This document shows positions 24,021-36,479 of a DNA stretch of 64,000 bases, one piece after another; the first letter of the stretch is position 1, and every line of letters starts with the position of its first letter. The notes under the pieces were generated by a model that made no database searches, had not been told where the DNA came from, and saw only the letters and a program-made list of their open reading frames with translations. Source of the stretch: Congeria kusceri (Eukaryota > Mollusca > Bivalvia > Myida > Dreissenidae). The translations under genes were made by a program, and so were the position numbers. Location of the stretch: assembly GCA_027627225.1 (NCBI GenBank), contig CM051030.1, positions 21,037,105 to 21,101,104 of the forward strand, written 5' to 3'.

Positions 24021-27000
24021 GATTGTCAGGCGAACTCTGCGGGTGATAAGATACCGGACTTAATTTTATTTGACGAATTTCAGATAAAACTCATATTTGA
24101 CCGTAAAAAGTCTAGGATGCTGAATGTTTAAATTAATAAAATTTACAAAAATACAAAGTCTGATTAACATGCTTTTCAACTGTATTGGCAATCTTGTGTG
24201 ATTATGTTTTCATATATTTTAGAAAACTTAAACATAACAATGTGCGTTTTCGCGAATGTTTACATTGAACAAAGAAGGAAAACAGTGATGTTAAAAACCT
24301 TTAAAAAAGACCCAGATAAAATGATCGAAATGTAAATGAAAGTATATCATTTTATTGGGAATAAAAAATTCAGGTTTCCGAATTTATTTGCGCAAATCCT
24401 AAGAAATCTGAAATGAGCAGTTAAGTAAAAACCACCCTTTATGTTCTCTGTAAGTCAACGAGCGCTTACCGATTTTTCTACCTGAGGAAGTTTCTTCGAT
24501 GTGTATTTTTTTCTAGATGTAGTTCGACGTTTTAGCTACTAGAAATTTAAGCTGCTGCACTGTAATCAATTCGAATTTATGTCATGAAAAGCATAAACAA
24601 ATATTATTCAAAGCGCTAAAGGCACTGCAGTTGTTCCATATTTCGTAACCATGGGCACAATGCAGTCTTTTCAAATTTACATATCGAAAGATATTCTGAG
24701 ATTCTTTCAATGCGAAAATCTGTTTCATGTTTAGAATCAAGACTAAAATTAAATGATTATTATTGCATTCATTTGCGTGTAAGTACTGATATTTAAGTAC
24801 ACGTTGCACATTTATTTTAAATATAAAAAAGACGTAAGGTCCGATATAACTGATTTATTAAATTGATTCGTCTAAATGATTTATCGCATTTTCAATTTAG
24901 TCAAGCGGTATGCATTAAAAATGTGGGACTTGGTATTTTATGTATAATTGCAGAATGTTTCACAAATTTGTTTAAATGAATTAGTATTGAATGTGTGTAC
25001 TTGAACAAATAAATACAATCCCTATTGTAAGTTACATGCATGCATGCATTTCAAAAACAAGTTATCAGCCATCATATTAAAATGTGACGTCCTATTAATT
25101 AAAACAGAATTTCTGCAGATGTATTCCTAAAATGCATGCAAATTAACTTGATAATCTGATCTCTATTACTCAAATGCGATAACTCAATGTGTTTAAGATA
25201 ATTCTGCGTAAATAAAAAAGTTTTTCTCTATAAACATTATGGATTAACGTGCGTTAGCGTAGTTGCAAATTGAATAAATGTATATCGAAGAATCGTCCTC
25301 AGTTGATTATGACTCTTCAGTCTTTTCTCCATTTCATGCGGTTACATTGCATTTCGTAATCGCATCATAAAAATAAATACACTGACAGTATATCATAGAC
25401 AATCAGGAGACGGATGAAATATGCCACAGTAGTTATTGACAATCAGGAAAGGTATGTATGTCACAGTGCTTATATAATACGAGGGGCGTCCCAATACACC
25501 ATGACAAGTTCATTAAGAAAAGATAATGAATTGCTACAAATACAATTTTCAAATATGTTTTTCATACACATCATCTACACACATGTACAAACTATCATTA
25601 CAAAATGGTAACAAAAATACCATACCAACCTTAAACAATCATAAAATAATAACATCTCCACAAATTTTCAAAGATTCAATTAGCATGCCTATTTTTTAGA
25701 ATTTTATAATAAACATACAAATTATTTTATGTCAAAACTATAAATGTCAAACAAAAACATCCATTACTCGCTTCATATATCTGTGTAATCATAAAAAGGC
25801 ATTGAACAATATGCTGTTTGTAAAAGCTCTTGATCTAAAAATCGCATGTGTGTAATTTTGCTCTCTTAATTATATGCCGTTTCGAATTGTACCTTATGTA
25901 CATTTTGATAAAATATGAGGCCATTGTAGAACAGTACGAGTACTACATATACAAGGACTTTGACAACGTATTAAAATGTCATCTTTTATTGATGTGTCTA
26001 TTGAAAAAGGAATACAAATATTTTGTTTGGCAAAAATACTGATGAGACAAGTTCTTTTAACTATTTTTTAATTTCGTTATATTTTCTGCTTGATCACTAT
26101 AACCAACACACATTCGCCGACTACACATTTATAGAGAATCAAAACACAGCGTAGAAAGACTCTTAGTGACAAAAGAAACAAAAAACGTGTAATTTATGAT
26201 TGCATTTTTGCTAAGAAGGAAACATTTGTTTTAATGATGTGTAATTTCCAACCTTTAAACTTGATAATATGGCTTTTAATATAATAGTATACGACACCAT
26301 AATACAAATTAATTTGTAAGTAACGAACACATATTTTTCAAGCTTAATTATTATATAATACAACCAAAATCGTTTTTATGATAGTTAACAAGTCAATATG
26401 CAACGAGCCATGCAGAATAAACGATGAAGCGTGGTATTTATGAGCACTGATTGTTAGTGATTCGAAGTCAATAGTGGATCATACGATCAGTGCTCTCGAT
26501 TTATTAATACTACAGCTTAAAACTAGTACATTGCATTAATATGTTGTCAAAATATTCAGAAAAAGAATCGGTAACACGAAATAACTCTTTCACAACGGGT
26601 CAAAAATAACCGATGTAGCGCATACATTTAGTGGTCTTGTTCCAGGACATCAAGGTGAATATTTCGGCTATATTCAAGTAAATAGCGAAAATAGGAGTGT
26701 CGTTATTTGACGTAACATTTTTAATAAATGGACTTTTTTTAGAAACTGTTATTGTAATAAATCATATGATGTACATATTATATGAACATGGCATACATAT
26801 TCTTAAAAAAATAAAAGGTAAGAAAACATTCGTGATTTTTTGCTGGTGTGAAGAAGAGCCGTTTCAGGTTTCGATTTACTGACTCGTAGCTTGCAAAAAA
26901 AAAAATAGTTTTCCGCGATGCCTGTTTTGGAAATAACCGTTTCAAAAGACCTTTGGCTTCCGCCAACAGTATAAAAACGATCGTTATTAGTTAAATTACT

Positions 27001-30000
27001 GGGCACACGCTAAGGGAAAAAAAGAGATAGAGGACTTCTTAATCTGTCGAAGAGAAAAAACTTTTGACAAATTTATAATTAACCTTAAACAGGACCAATA
27101 TGATGAATATTAGAAACCACAATATTAAAATTACACACATGCACAGTTTGTATATATACTTTAAACCGTATTATTTTGCAAAAATATTGTGTGATTGTAT
27201 TGTTTAATGTTTATAATATCGTCATGTAGGCGTTGCCTTGAAATTTTACCTTGATCGAAGAAGCAAAAACAGTTATGTTATCAATCTTAAAAAGGCAATT
27301 ATCCTGCAATCGAAATTTAAATATTATCACTTTTATCCGGAAGACTAAAGTTTCCGTATGTATGTGCAAACATTGTGAGAAATAATGCATACTTTGTGAT
27401 ACGAAGTTAAGTACAAAACGCTACATATGTTCCGTATAGGCCATCAACCTCCGCGCAGAGATTTGACTGGTCCTAAGCATAGCTCAATAACTCAAATTAC
27501 TGTAAACCGCTAGGAAAGGTAACCGCTGCGAGGAGTTTGAAAGGCTACGGAACGCTTATATCGATTTTCTACCAGACGAAGTTTTTTATCGATATAATTA
27601 CTGATGTGTAGCCGACAGCTACTAGTATTTATAGATTCAGAATCTAATCGACTATCTGTGCTGCGTTGATTACATATTCCATTTTGTTCGGTGTGATTCA
27701 TGGTCAAATGAAAAGTTAAACATGCGAGATAAATAGGTTAGGATTAGAATGTCCATGATTATAGTCGGCTCGTGGCTCAATTAAATAAATGACTTCGAAC
27801 ACTGCATTGTGTATTACTTTCTTCCGCGATTTAACTCAAAATTTGAACATACACTAAAAGCTGTAAATTACCCCACTATTTTGAGAGTTATGTTCTTATC
27901 ACATTCCTTATCAAAATGATGAACATGTGGCAAGCGTTAATGATATTCAAAATGGCACTTCTTTCTTTCGCATAGATGAATCTCACTGACTAAATGCGGT
28001 AAGGTCATTGCGATTGAGACCATCGGTCTTCCAAATGTGGTAAATAGTGTTGTTCTGCGAACAGCTAAAAACACTACATCAAATGGGGCTCGAACCAACC
28101 AACGTCAACTCGATTAAAATATGTCGTTTAAACTCGGCCATACAATTAACATAGACCAACGTGTAATTTGTACCCCTTGTAAGTAAGAAATTTGTAAGAC
28201 ACTTTAAAAAAAAAGTCCTAAGTAAACTAATATTTGTTGTTTTTTGCTATTCAATACTTTCGTGTTGCGAACGCTTTATATTTTACCTATTTCAGTTGAT
28301 GTTTATTTATTATTTCATATTGTATTTCCATAACGGAAATGTTCGCTTCTGTGAATATGATGATATCGTTTTTATCAGGGGCAACACTTGTGAAAACGAT
28401 AAAGTTGCTAGACTGTTAAAAGCCCATTTAAAGGGCCGTGTCGCGGGTAGGTCGATAAAGGCATTTGATAAATTAAATTTCATTAACAGATAATTAGTAT
28501 CAAATCTGTGTCAAAAACGATACTTTGTTTCTATCATGCAACTGTTGACAAATACATTTAACTTTATTATAAAACAGTCGTCATCGATTACACATTCGCA
28601 GGTGCGGTGAAATTAGTACTACTTACTTAGTAGTATTAAAATTGATATTATGAATAAAATATACGTGATGTACCGTTACGCGAACTAGTTACACTTATTA
28701 ATGTTGTGTAGCGTAGGGAAGTTTTAAATATTGAAGTGCGCGACTTTGTAAGCTTTATTTTGAATCCTACTTGGACCGTGTACTAAAAATATTATTTTAG
28801 TTTGAATTTTTTTTCTTAATGATTCGAACAATACATATATCTTCTTGAAATAGATGTTCGATAAAAAAAGGAAATTATAATGGTCTTGTGTTAATACGTG
28901 TCTATATTTATGTAAAATACCGTTTAAATTAAATTATTCTCGTATCGAACAATACGGAATTGTAGGATATTTAGTTATGATTAGAATGTTTACAGCAATG
29001 GTTTTGTGGATTATACACGGACTTCTCGTGCAATTATATATAAGCCGTCAATATCCGTGCAGAGATTTAACAGGGGCTGAGCATAGCTCATTATATTCCG
29101 TCTGGCATGAAGTTCACGAGACCATAGTCAGATCAAATGGCGAGAATTAACATCGTGGAATCCGAAGAAAAGCACGTGGACAACGCAAAATCCTTGCGTT
29201 GTTATAATTACTGTTTATCTGTCTCTTTTTGTTTTTCATGTTAACTTGTAATATATATAGTCGACTGCGCGAATGCATATTTAGATAATTGGATAGGTTC
29301 CTGTGGTCACAACGTGTGACGCTCCATTGATTAACGGAATGTGAGTTATAGACTGGGACCCGGGCCGCATTTCGTATCACTAAAATCGTTGAAGAGTGAA
29401 AACTCGCCTTATAAAATAAGGGTGCCATCAATTGGAAACTTGGTCTTTTTTTTTTTAGATCAAATTAGTTTCTTCATCATTTCAGCCATATGGAATAAAT
29501 AAAAATGAGGCGCAAACTAATTAATCTAAAAAGACCAAGGCCCCAATCTATCTATATTATATGTCCCCTGAAAACTTCCGAATCTGTACGTTTTTAACTC
29601 GTGGTGGCAGTGGTTACTGAGAAGTACCAATGGGGAAGTAACCACTGTGGAGAGTTTGATGAGCGGTGTATAGGGCATTTATCTTTATTCGAGGTCTGTT
29701 TTTGATAAAGAAAGAGAAATCATTCAAGCCCGCACACCCATACTTATTTATTTCAGATGACACCACAGCTCACATTGTTGTAGATTGTAATGATTATATA
29801 TTATGAGATTGAAATATTTAAATCGTACTGTATTTTCAGTTAAGTTCTCCTTTCGAGGGTTTACACAGCGACTAGATGTTTGAACAGTCACTACACTATC
29901 GGCGCACATTGCCTTTTATGACATTTTAAATATAAGCAATGTTGTGAAACTCCTTGTATCATGCCGTACTTATACGATCGGGCAACAAACATTAAAGCAA

Positions 30001-31640
30001 CCAAATATAAAAATTACAAAGTGGTATTGATGGTGTATTGATATTTATATAAGAATAAACATACATCGTTTAACACTAAGTAGTCAATTCACAAGCAATT
30101 GCTTACTAGCACGTGATATACCATTTATTTATAAAAATTAGGTTATAATGGAAATATATGATCTGACTCGAGTTGTCATGTCATACCATAGTTTATTGAG
30201 TTCAGGAATTGTGTCAGTAAGTGAGCCTTTGGCGAGCTTACTAACGAGTTTCCTGGACGAGTTAAATGAAATATGGTATGAAATGACAACGAGTGTCAGA
30301 TCGTTTTTATCATATGCTTTTAAACGAAAAACAAACGTCTAATTATACCAAAACATGCTGATAAATTATAAAAAATGTGTACTGACGTGACTTCATTTCA
30401 CGTTGACGACGTCATTTCACCAAAGTAACGTCATGCAATTGGTCAGTCAAAGAATATGTAGCCAATTAAAAAGCTAAAATGTAATATTACACATATGTAA
30501 GATATAAATATTTGTAATGCTTGTATTACACGGAAAACAATGCATGAGTCCTATGGCGATTATTCAAATGGTCACCAGACAGCCACAATTATTGGTGAAA
30601 TCGCATTTTCTGCAAAATCGCATGTTTCCCTAAATAATACGAAACTTAATTCCATACATTGTAGTTTGAATAGTGGTGTATAATAAGACCCCCATTTGTA
30701 AAAGAATAAATACTACAAGTGCATGTTTATGATAACATAGTAAATAAAAAACAGTTTGCATTGTAATATATATAAATTGTATTAACACACAAATAACAAT
30801 GATTACTAATACAAGACCATCTACAAACCATATATGGTTACTGTTATTTTTACACTGTACATATATTAATTCTCATTCTGTCCCATTGCAAAATAGCAAA
30901 TTGCCAGGCCTGGTTCGCTACATTTCTATATTTCAGATGTTGCGATCAGTTCTCTGTTGGAAGATTATTCTCTCTACTTTCAAAATTTAAAATAAAAAAA
31001 AATATGTTTCTTCTAAAAAAATCAACTCACTTGACTGTAGTCACAGGTAGAATGCATTCGCGATTTCGACACAAAATATATACTCTCTAGTCATAGATTG
31101 CAGGAACATTCAAATTTCACGTAATTCGGTGTCACGATACATCAAAATGTCCAGGAGATTATTAAATGAGAACACGTGTTTGAGAACTTACAGCATAATG
31201 CATCAACAAACGCTTAAATAAATAGATCCGTGTACATCCTGAAGTATGCTGCTGTTAACGCTAACATGAATATTTATATCAATACTATTTAAAGAATCAT
31301 TACCGCGTGTTATTTGATAGACCAAATAGCGTTGGTTTCAACACGGTTTGGCTCGCATTGTCCAGGAAAACAATTGACGATGCATCAAACACGAGCTGTT
31401 AACAAATGCAATTATTTAGTAAATGGGTTTTCTTTGCCAGAAATGTGCGTTCTGAATTATATTAAAATGGCTTTCTGCCATGGCAGTAGCATACATTCGA
31501 ATATGTTATTTTTCATTTTATTTATTGAACTATTGTATCATTGGCGCGAAGGGTCGAAAATTTTGCAGCGAGAATAAAATTTGGAATATTTATTGATAAA
31601 ACCTTTTTAGCGAAGATTTTAGCGAAGATTTAACCTGGAA
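24021..31640. other. AT-rich noncoding DNA with old diverged duplications
   Basis: No credible coding region. Two stretches (24,180-24,560 and 27,180-27,640) align as diverged direct repeats. A third partial relative lies at 29,040-29,700. A GAGGGGCGTCCCAATACA segment near 25,480 resembles the terminal repeat of mariner-type transposons but is isolated. Confidence 0.5.
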
Positions 31641-31683
31641 TTTATGTGTGGATGTGTGTGCTATCAAAATGTGATATTACACA

Positions 31684-32628
31684 ATGACTAAAACGAGAGA
31701 TAAAAAGAGAAAAGAAAGAAATAGTAGTGACAATGAAACAAATAGCCGGAAAGAGCATAAACAAAGAGGCCCGTCCGGGGATACTAATCTTTCGGTAAGT
31801 GAAGTTTTGAACTGGACAAATTCTGTTCTATATGGAGAAGATACTTTAGAATATAGTGTTTTTGGAAATCTAAGTGAAAACTCTGTAATGGCTGAAAGTA
31901 GTGCTGAGCCTACAATTCGGGATATAATGATCCTATTGAAAAATGTTAGTGATCGCCTGGAAAGTGTGGAGAAGTCAATGGAAACTATAGATTCAATTTC
32001 AAGACGGATGGGCAACTTAGAAAAGGACATTAATAAGCTCTGGGTGGCTCTGGAGGATCGGGTACAGAAGGTTGACGATCGCGTCACGCGCCTCGAAGAT
32101 GAGTTTGACGGCGCGGACATCCATGCGGCGCAGCTGTCAGAACGGATGCAGGAGCTGGAGAAGGAGAGGGATACCCTGCGTGACAACGTGTCCTATTTGC
32201 AGTCGCAGTCCATGCGAAATAACCTAATATTCACCGGGGTAGCCGAGGACAACTCGACTGGAAACGAACCATCAGAAACGACGGAGCGGAAGCTCCGCCA
32301 GCATCTCCAAGACGCCTTCAAGATCGCCAGTGATATTGCTGACTCAGTTAAGTTTGAGAGGGTACATCGTTCACCGGGATCACCTATGTCTGGCAAAGTG
32401 CGTAATATCGTGGCCAAATTCACATTCTTCAAAGATAGGGAAATGGTCCGCAAGCGCTGGAAGGAACTAGATGGGTCTGTACACCGTGTTTTCGAGCAAT
32501 TCCCACAAGATGTCATCGAAAAGCGACGTAAACTGGTACCAAAGATGAAAGAGGCGAGGCGGCTGGGTAAGCGAGCATACCTTGCCTACGACACCCTTTA
32601 CATCGATGGAACCGCGGTCAGAGCGTAG
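31684..32628 (+). CDS. LINE ORF1 protein (coiled coil, RRM-like, C-terminal domain)
   Basis: Intact 314-codon frame starting ATG. The N-terminus is charged and disordered (Lys/Arg/Ser/Asn rich, residues 1-40). Residues ~80-175 form a predicted coiled coil (heptads such as RMGNLEKDINKLWVALEDRV and LSERMQELEKERDTL). Then SMRNNLIFTGVAE opens an RRM-like fold, and the C-terminal part (FPQDVIEKRRKLVPKMKEAR) matches the C-terminal domain of L1-type ORF1 proteins. Such proteins form trimers, bind the element RNA and act as chaperones. From about 32,040 onward the base composition turns GC-rich. The stop TAG leads directly into the ORF2 frame. Confidence 0.8.
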   Translation: MTKTRDKKRKERNSSDNETNSRKEHKQRGPSGDTNLSVSEVLNWTNSVLYGEDTLEYSVFGNLSENSVMAESSAEPTIRDIMILLKNVSDRLESVEKSMETIDSISRRMGNLEKDINKLWVALEDRVQKVDDRVTRLEDEFDGADIHAAQLSERMQELEKERDTLRDNVSYLQSQSMRNNLIFTGVAEDNSTGNEPSETTERKLRQHLQDAFKIASDIADSVKFERVHRSPGSPMSGKVRNIVAKFTFFKDREMVRKRWKELDGSVHRVFEQFPQDVIEKRRKLVPKMKEARRLGKRAYLAYDTLYIDGTAVRA

Positions 32629-34530
32629 GGGCACGATGGCGGTGAGATATCCATATTATCGTGGAATGTTCATGGATTGACTGATTGTAAAAAGTATAGT
32701 GCAGAGTTTGTAAATATTTTAAGTTCAGCTGATATTTGTTTCTTGATTGAATCGTGGACAAAATTATCTAGTAATATTAATTTAAACGGTTATCAAACTT
32801 TACATTTCTTTAGAAAATTTCAACATAGGAACGCCAGAAGAAGTAGTGGTGGTATTGTTATTTATATTAAAGATCAGATAAAAGATGGCATCGAAATTAT
32901 AAGAAATCATTACGACACTATTATTTGGTTAAAACTTAAGCGTGATTTTTTTAATACTGCAAGTGATATATATTTATGTGGAAGCTATATTTGGGGAGAA
33001 GATTCACCCGTGTATAACACTGTTAATGTAGACCTTTTTGATATTTTAGAAAATGACATTACATTTTTTTCTGAATTTGGTAGTGTTTTTATCACAGGGG
33101 ATCTGAATAGTCGAACCAGTAATAAATGTGACTTTATTGTTCATGACTCATTTAACATAATCTATGATAATATAGACTACACACCAGATCATTCCTTTAT
33201 CAGGGCCTCAGTAGACAATGTACATAATAGCTACGGGACTAAACTGCTTGATTTATGTAAGTCAACTTCTTTCCGTATTATCAACGGTAGAATAGGCGAT
33301 AGTTGTAAACATACATTTGTTTCAAATAACGGTACCTCTGTAATTGATTACCTGTTGACCAATGAAAGCAATTTTCAATTGTTAGCAAACTTTACTGTTG
33401 GTGATTTTAATGAATGGAGTGACCATGCTCCGTTGCATTTTTCATTATATTGTAACAATTGTTCACCCAGTTATGAGACATTCACGGATGTTAAATATAA
33501 ATGGAATAGTTCATTTCGAGATGAAATTCGTTCAGGAATTATTTCAAAATTGCCTATTTTTAATGATATTGTCGATAGTATAGATTGTTCGAGTAGAATG
33601 TCAATTAACCAGGTTCTAGAAAATTTTACAATTACAATTCGCAATGTTGCGGATCCGTTGTTTACAAAATCATGTATTTACAGTAATAAACCCACATTTA
33701 ATACTGACAGTTGTATAAACCACGCCGATTGGTTCGATAATGAGTGTTTGACCGCACGAAATCAATACCATGACGCCTTAAGATTTTTTAATCTGAATAA
33801 GTCTGATCACAATAGAATGGAGCTGTGTGAAAAGAAAAGGCTGTATAAAGAGTTAACAAGCAAAAAGAAAAAGAACGCATATAAACGCAAGATGACAGAA
33901 ATTGAAAATTTAAAAAATAAAAAGCCGAAAGAATTTTGGAAATATTTCAAATCGAAAAATAAAATAAATTGCAATAACATTTCAATAAACGCATTAAAAG
34001 ACTATTTTGAAAATTTGAGTAATAAAACGTCAGATAGTAAAAATGCTGAAGCAGAAGAGTTTTGTCTAAATAACGACTTTAATGGTGAAAATTGTACTTT
34101 TCCGGAACTAGATCAACCGATAACAGTAAATGAGGTCATGAATGCAGTTAAACACTTAAAACGTGACAAAGCGGCAGGTATTGATTGTATTTTAAATGAA
34201 TATTTCATTGAATGTATTGATATTTTATCTAATCATTTGTGTGATGTGTTTAATAGTATTTTAACTTCTGGCTATTTTCCAGATCAATGGACGAAAGGGA
34301 TTATCATTCCTCTTCATAAAAAAGGTTCTGTTGTTGATGTTAATAATTACAGAGGAATAACGCTTGTAAGCTGTTTCTCTAAATTATTTACAACCATTTT
34401 AAATAAACGTATTGAATCATTTTGTGAAAATAATGGTAAAATTTCGGACGCACAATTCGGATTCAGAAAAGGATGTTCGACTGTTGATGCTATTTATATT
34501 TTGATGTGTGTTGTGCAGCATTTTTTTTAA
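32629..34530 (+). pseudogene. LINE ORF2, endonuclease and N-terminal reverse transcriptase
   Basis: The frame is the same as ORF1 and opens right after its TAG. ISILSWNVHGLTD (32,647 onward) is the start of an endonuclease domain. FLIESW is the Glu motif, FITGDLNSR (~33,091) the Asp/Asn motif and WSDHAPLHFS (~33,415) the C-terminal His motif. Then comes a Lys-rich linker (33,830-33,960) and the RT fingers: KHLKRDKAAGIDCI, GIIIPLHKKG, NNYRGITLVSCFSKLFT and DAQFGFRKGCSTVDAI. No in-frame ATG exists in the first ~300 codons. The frame ends in an expanded T run (34,520-34,530). Dropping one T lets it continue, so this is a frameshift. Confidence 0.85.
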
Positions 34531-36054
34531 AGAAAACAAACGCTTGTATGTTGTGTACGTGGAGATGCTTTAATGTTTTCATAGTATATATCGCAGTGCA
34601 CTATGGTTAAAAATGTATAAATCTGGAATACAAGGTAAATTACTACGAATAATTAAGAATATGTATGAGAATGCAAAATCATATGTCAAATCTTGTACAA
34701 CATACTCTGAATATTTTAGCTATGCTGTTGGTCTAAGACAAGGGGAGGTAATGTCTCCGATTCTTTTTTCACTGTTTGTAGAAGATTTAGAACTGTTTCT
34801 ACAAGATGACACACTGTCTGGCTTAAATATAGATGACCTGATTTTAATTTTGTTGCTATTTGCAGACGACATGGCCATTTTAGGTAAAACACCAGAAGAA
34901 GTACAATCCCAATTAGATAAACTTTACATATACTGTAATTGTTGGGGGCTTAATGTGAATACGTCAAAAACCAAAATAATGGTCTTTCGCAAAAGGGGTA
35001 AAATTCGCCAAGACGAGAAATGGACTTACAATGGTCAAAAAATAGAAGTCGTCGATAATTTCAACTATCTCGGCACTGTAATTAATTACACTGGTAGCTC
35101 TACATTAAACCAAGAGCATTTGGCAGGAAAAGCCCTTAAGGCTACCAATACTTTACTCTACAAATGTAAGCAATATGATCTTAAGCCTAAATTATTTTGT
35201 CAATTGTTTGATTCTTTTGTTGGCTCCATTTTATGTTATGCCTCTGAAATATGGGGATTTAATAAATCTAAAGAGATCGAACGCATCCATTTAAAATTGT
35301 GCAAAAGGTTGTTAAATGTAAAAATAAACACATGTAATGCTACGGTATATGGAGAGTTAGGTAGATACCCGTTATATGTAAATAGATATGCACGAATTGT
35401 TAAATATTGGTTTAAAATTATTAACAGTAAAAATATTATTATACAAACTGTGTATAAACAAGCAGTGGATGATTGCAACAAAGGATACAACAATTGGGTT
35501 GCGGATGTTAAAAAATTGTTAAATCAATACGGATATTCCTATGTATTTGAAAATCCCAATGTTACTAACACTCATGCTTTTGTATGTGAATTCAAATGTA
35601 GAATTATTGACACATTTAAACAAGAATGGTTTGGTAATATGAATAATAGTTCTGTTTTAGACATGTATAGAATGTTTAAAACATCTCTCGAATATGAAGA
35701 CTACTTAGATTTATTACCCAAGAGCCTACGTTTTTACTTTGTAAGATTACGGGCGTCTGCCCATCCATTGAGAATTCAAACAGGCAGATACTCCCGTAAC
35801 AATATCCCTCGTAACGAACGTTATTGCCTATGTTGTAACCAAATAGATACAGAGGATGAATTCCATTTCACTTGTATATGTCCTTGTTATCGTACACCCC
35901 GAGAAAATATATTAAATGTTTTTACTATATCAGGCCATCTGTTGTTAAGTTCCACATTTTATTGACATCAACGTGTAAATCTGAGATTGTTAATTTATGT
36001 AAATATGTAAAAGAAGCTTTAACTATACGAAATACTATTATAATACCACAGTAA
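34531..36054 (+). pseudogene. LINE ORF2, reverse transcriptase palm and C-terminus
   Basis: After the T-run frameshift the reading VVYVEML, stop, CFHSIYRSALWLKMYKSG covers RT motif A. The expected catalytic Asp is Glu, and a TAA follows. The open frame 34,613-35,965 then gives the RT palm motif GLRQGEVMSPILFSLFVEDL, the catalytic FADDMAILG (~34,860), the NVNTSKTKIMVF thumb and the C-terminal RLRASAHPLRIQTGRYSRNN with CLCCNQIDTEDEFHFTCICP, a Cys/His motif common in L2/CR1-like LINEs. Near 35,930 the frame shifts and a further ~35 residues follow to the stop at 36,054. This copy cannot make active enzyme. Confidence 0.85.
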
Positions 36055-36191
36055 ATTATTAACAATAATGCAATGTAATATACTTTCTCTAACTTTTAAA
36101 CGATAGCTATATTTATTTTAATAATTATTTTGTTTTTATTTTATTTTCCGCAAAAATATTTTGTCTATCTTTACTGCCTTTAAAATTGTAC

Positions 36192-36218
36192 TTTTTTTTT
36201 TTTTTTTTTTTTTTTTTT
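36192..36218 (+). repeat. T27 run in the LINE 3' UTR
   Basis: Homopolymer of 27 T. Confidence 0.95.
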
Positions 36219-36225
36219 CGTAACA

Positions 36226-36400
36226 TTGGTTATTGTATAATTAAATTGTTTTCATTGTAACATATTGATAAGTGATAGTACTTTATTTAAAATTTATAAG
36301 TTCCATGAAAATTAGAATTTTTTCGCAAATTTGGTTTTTGTATAATTAAATTGTATTCATTGTAATATATTGATACGTGACATAACTTTATTTCAAATTT
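36226..36400 (+). repeat. ~105-bp tandem duplication in the LINE 3' UTR
   Basis: A block beginning GTATAATTAAATTGT and running through TACTTTATTT-type sequence occurs at ~36,226-36,293 and again, about 90% similar, at ~36,331-36,400. Confidence 0.8.
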
Positions 36401-36437
36401 GTATGTATTTAAGACGATGTACATATGTATAAGTCTA

Positions 36438-36444
36438 AATAAAT

Positions 36445-36473
<29 letters not shown>
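36438..36473 (+). repeat. AATAAA and (TGTC)n LINE tail
   Basis: AATAAA at 36,438-36,443 is followed within two bases by seven TGTC/CTGT repeats (36,445-36,473). This forms the probable 3' end of the element. Confidence 0.85.
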
Positions 36474-36475
<2 letters not shown>

Positions 36476-36479
36476 AAAT

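Larger units (their letters stand above)
31640..36474 (+). mobile_element. L2/CR1-superfamily-like LINE, nearly full length
   Basis: ORF1 (31,684-32,628) is followed by ORF2 endonuclease and reverse transcriptase (~32,629-36,054), a ~420-bp 3' UTR with a 27-base T run, an AATAAA at 36,438 and a (TGTC)n tail to 36,473. A 3' end made of short tandem repeats rather than poly(A) is typical of the CR1/L2/RTE side of the LINE tree. The body of ORF2 is much more AT-rich than the 3' half of ORF1. ORF2 has at least two frame breaks and a stop, so this copy is inactive. The 5' border is uncertain. Confidence 0.8.

Noticed and set aside
31677..32516. Minus-strand Ser/Arg-rich ORFs
   Set aside because: Antisense shadows of LINE ORF1.
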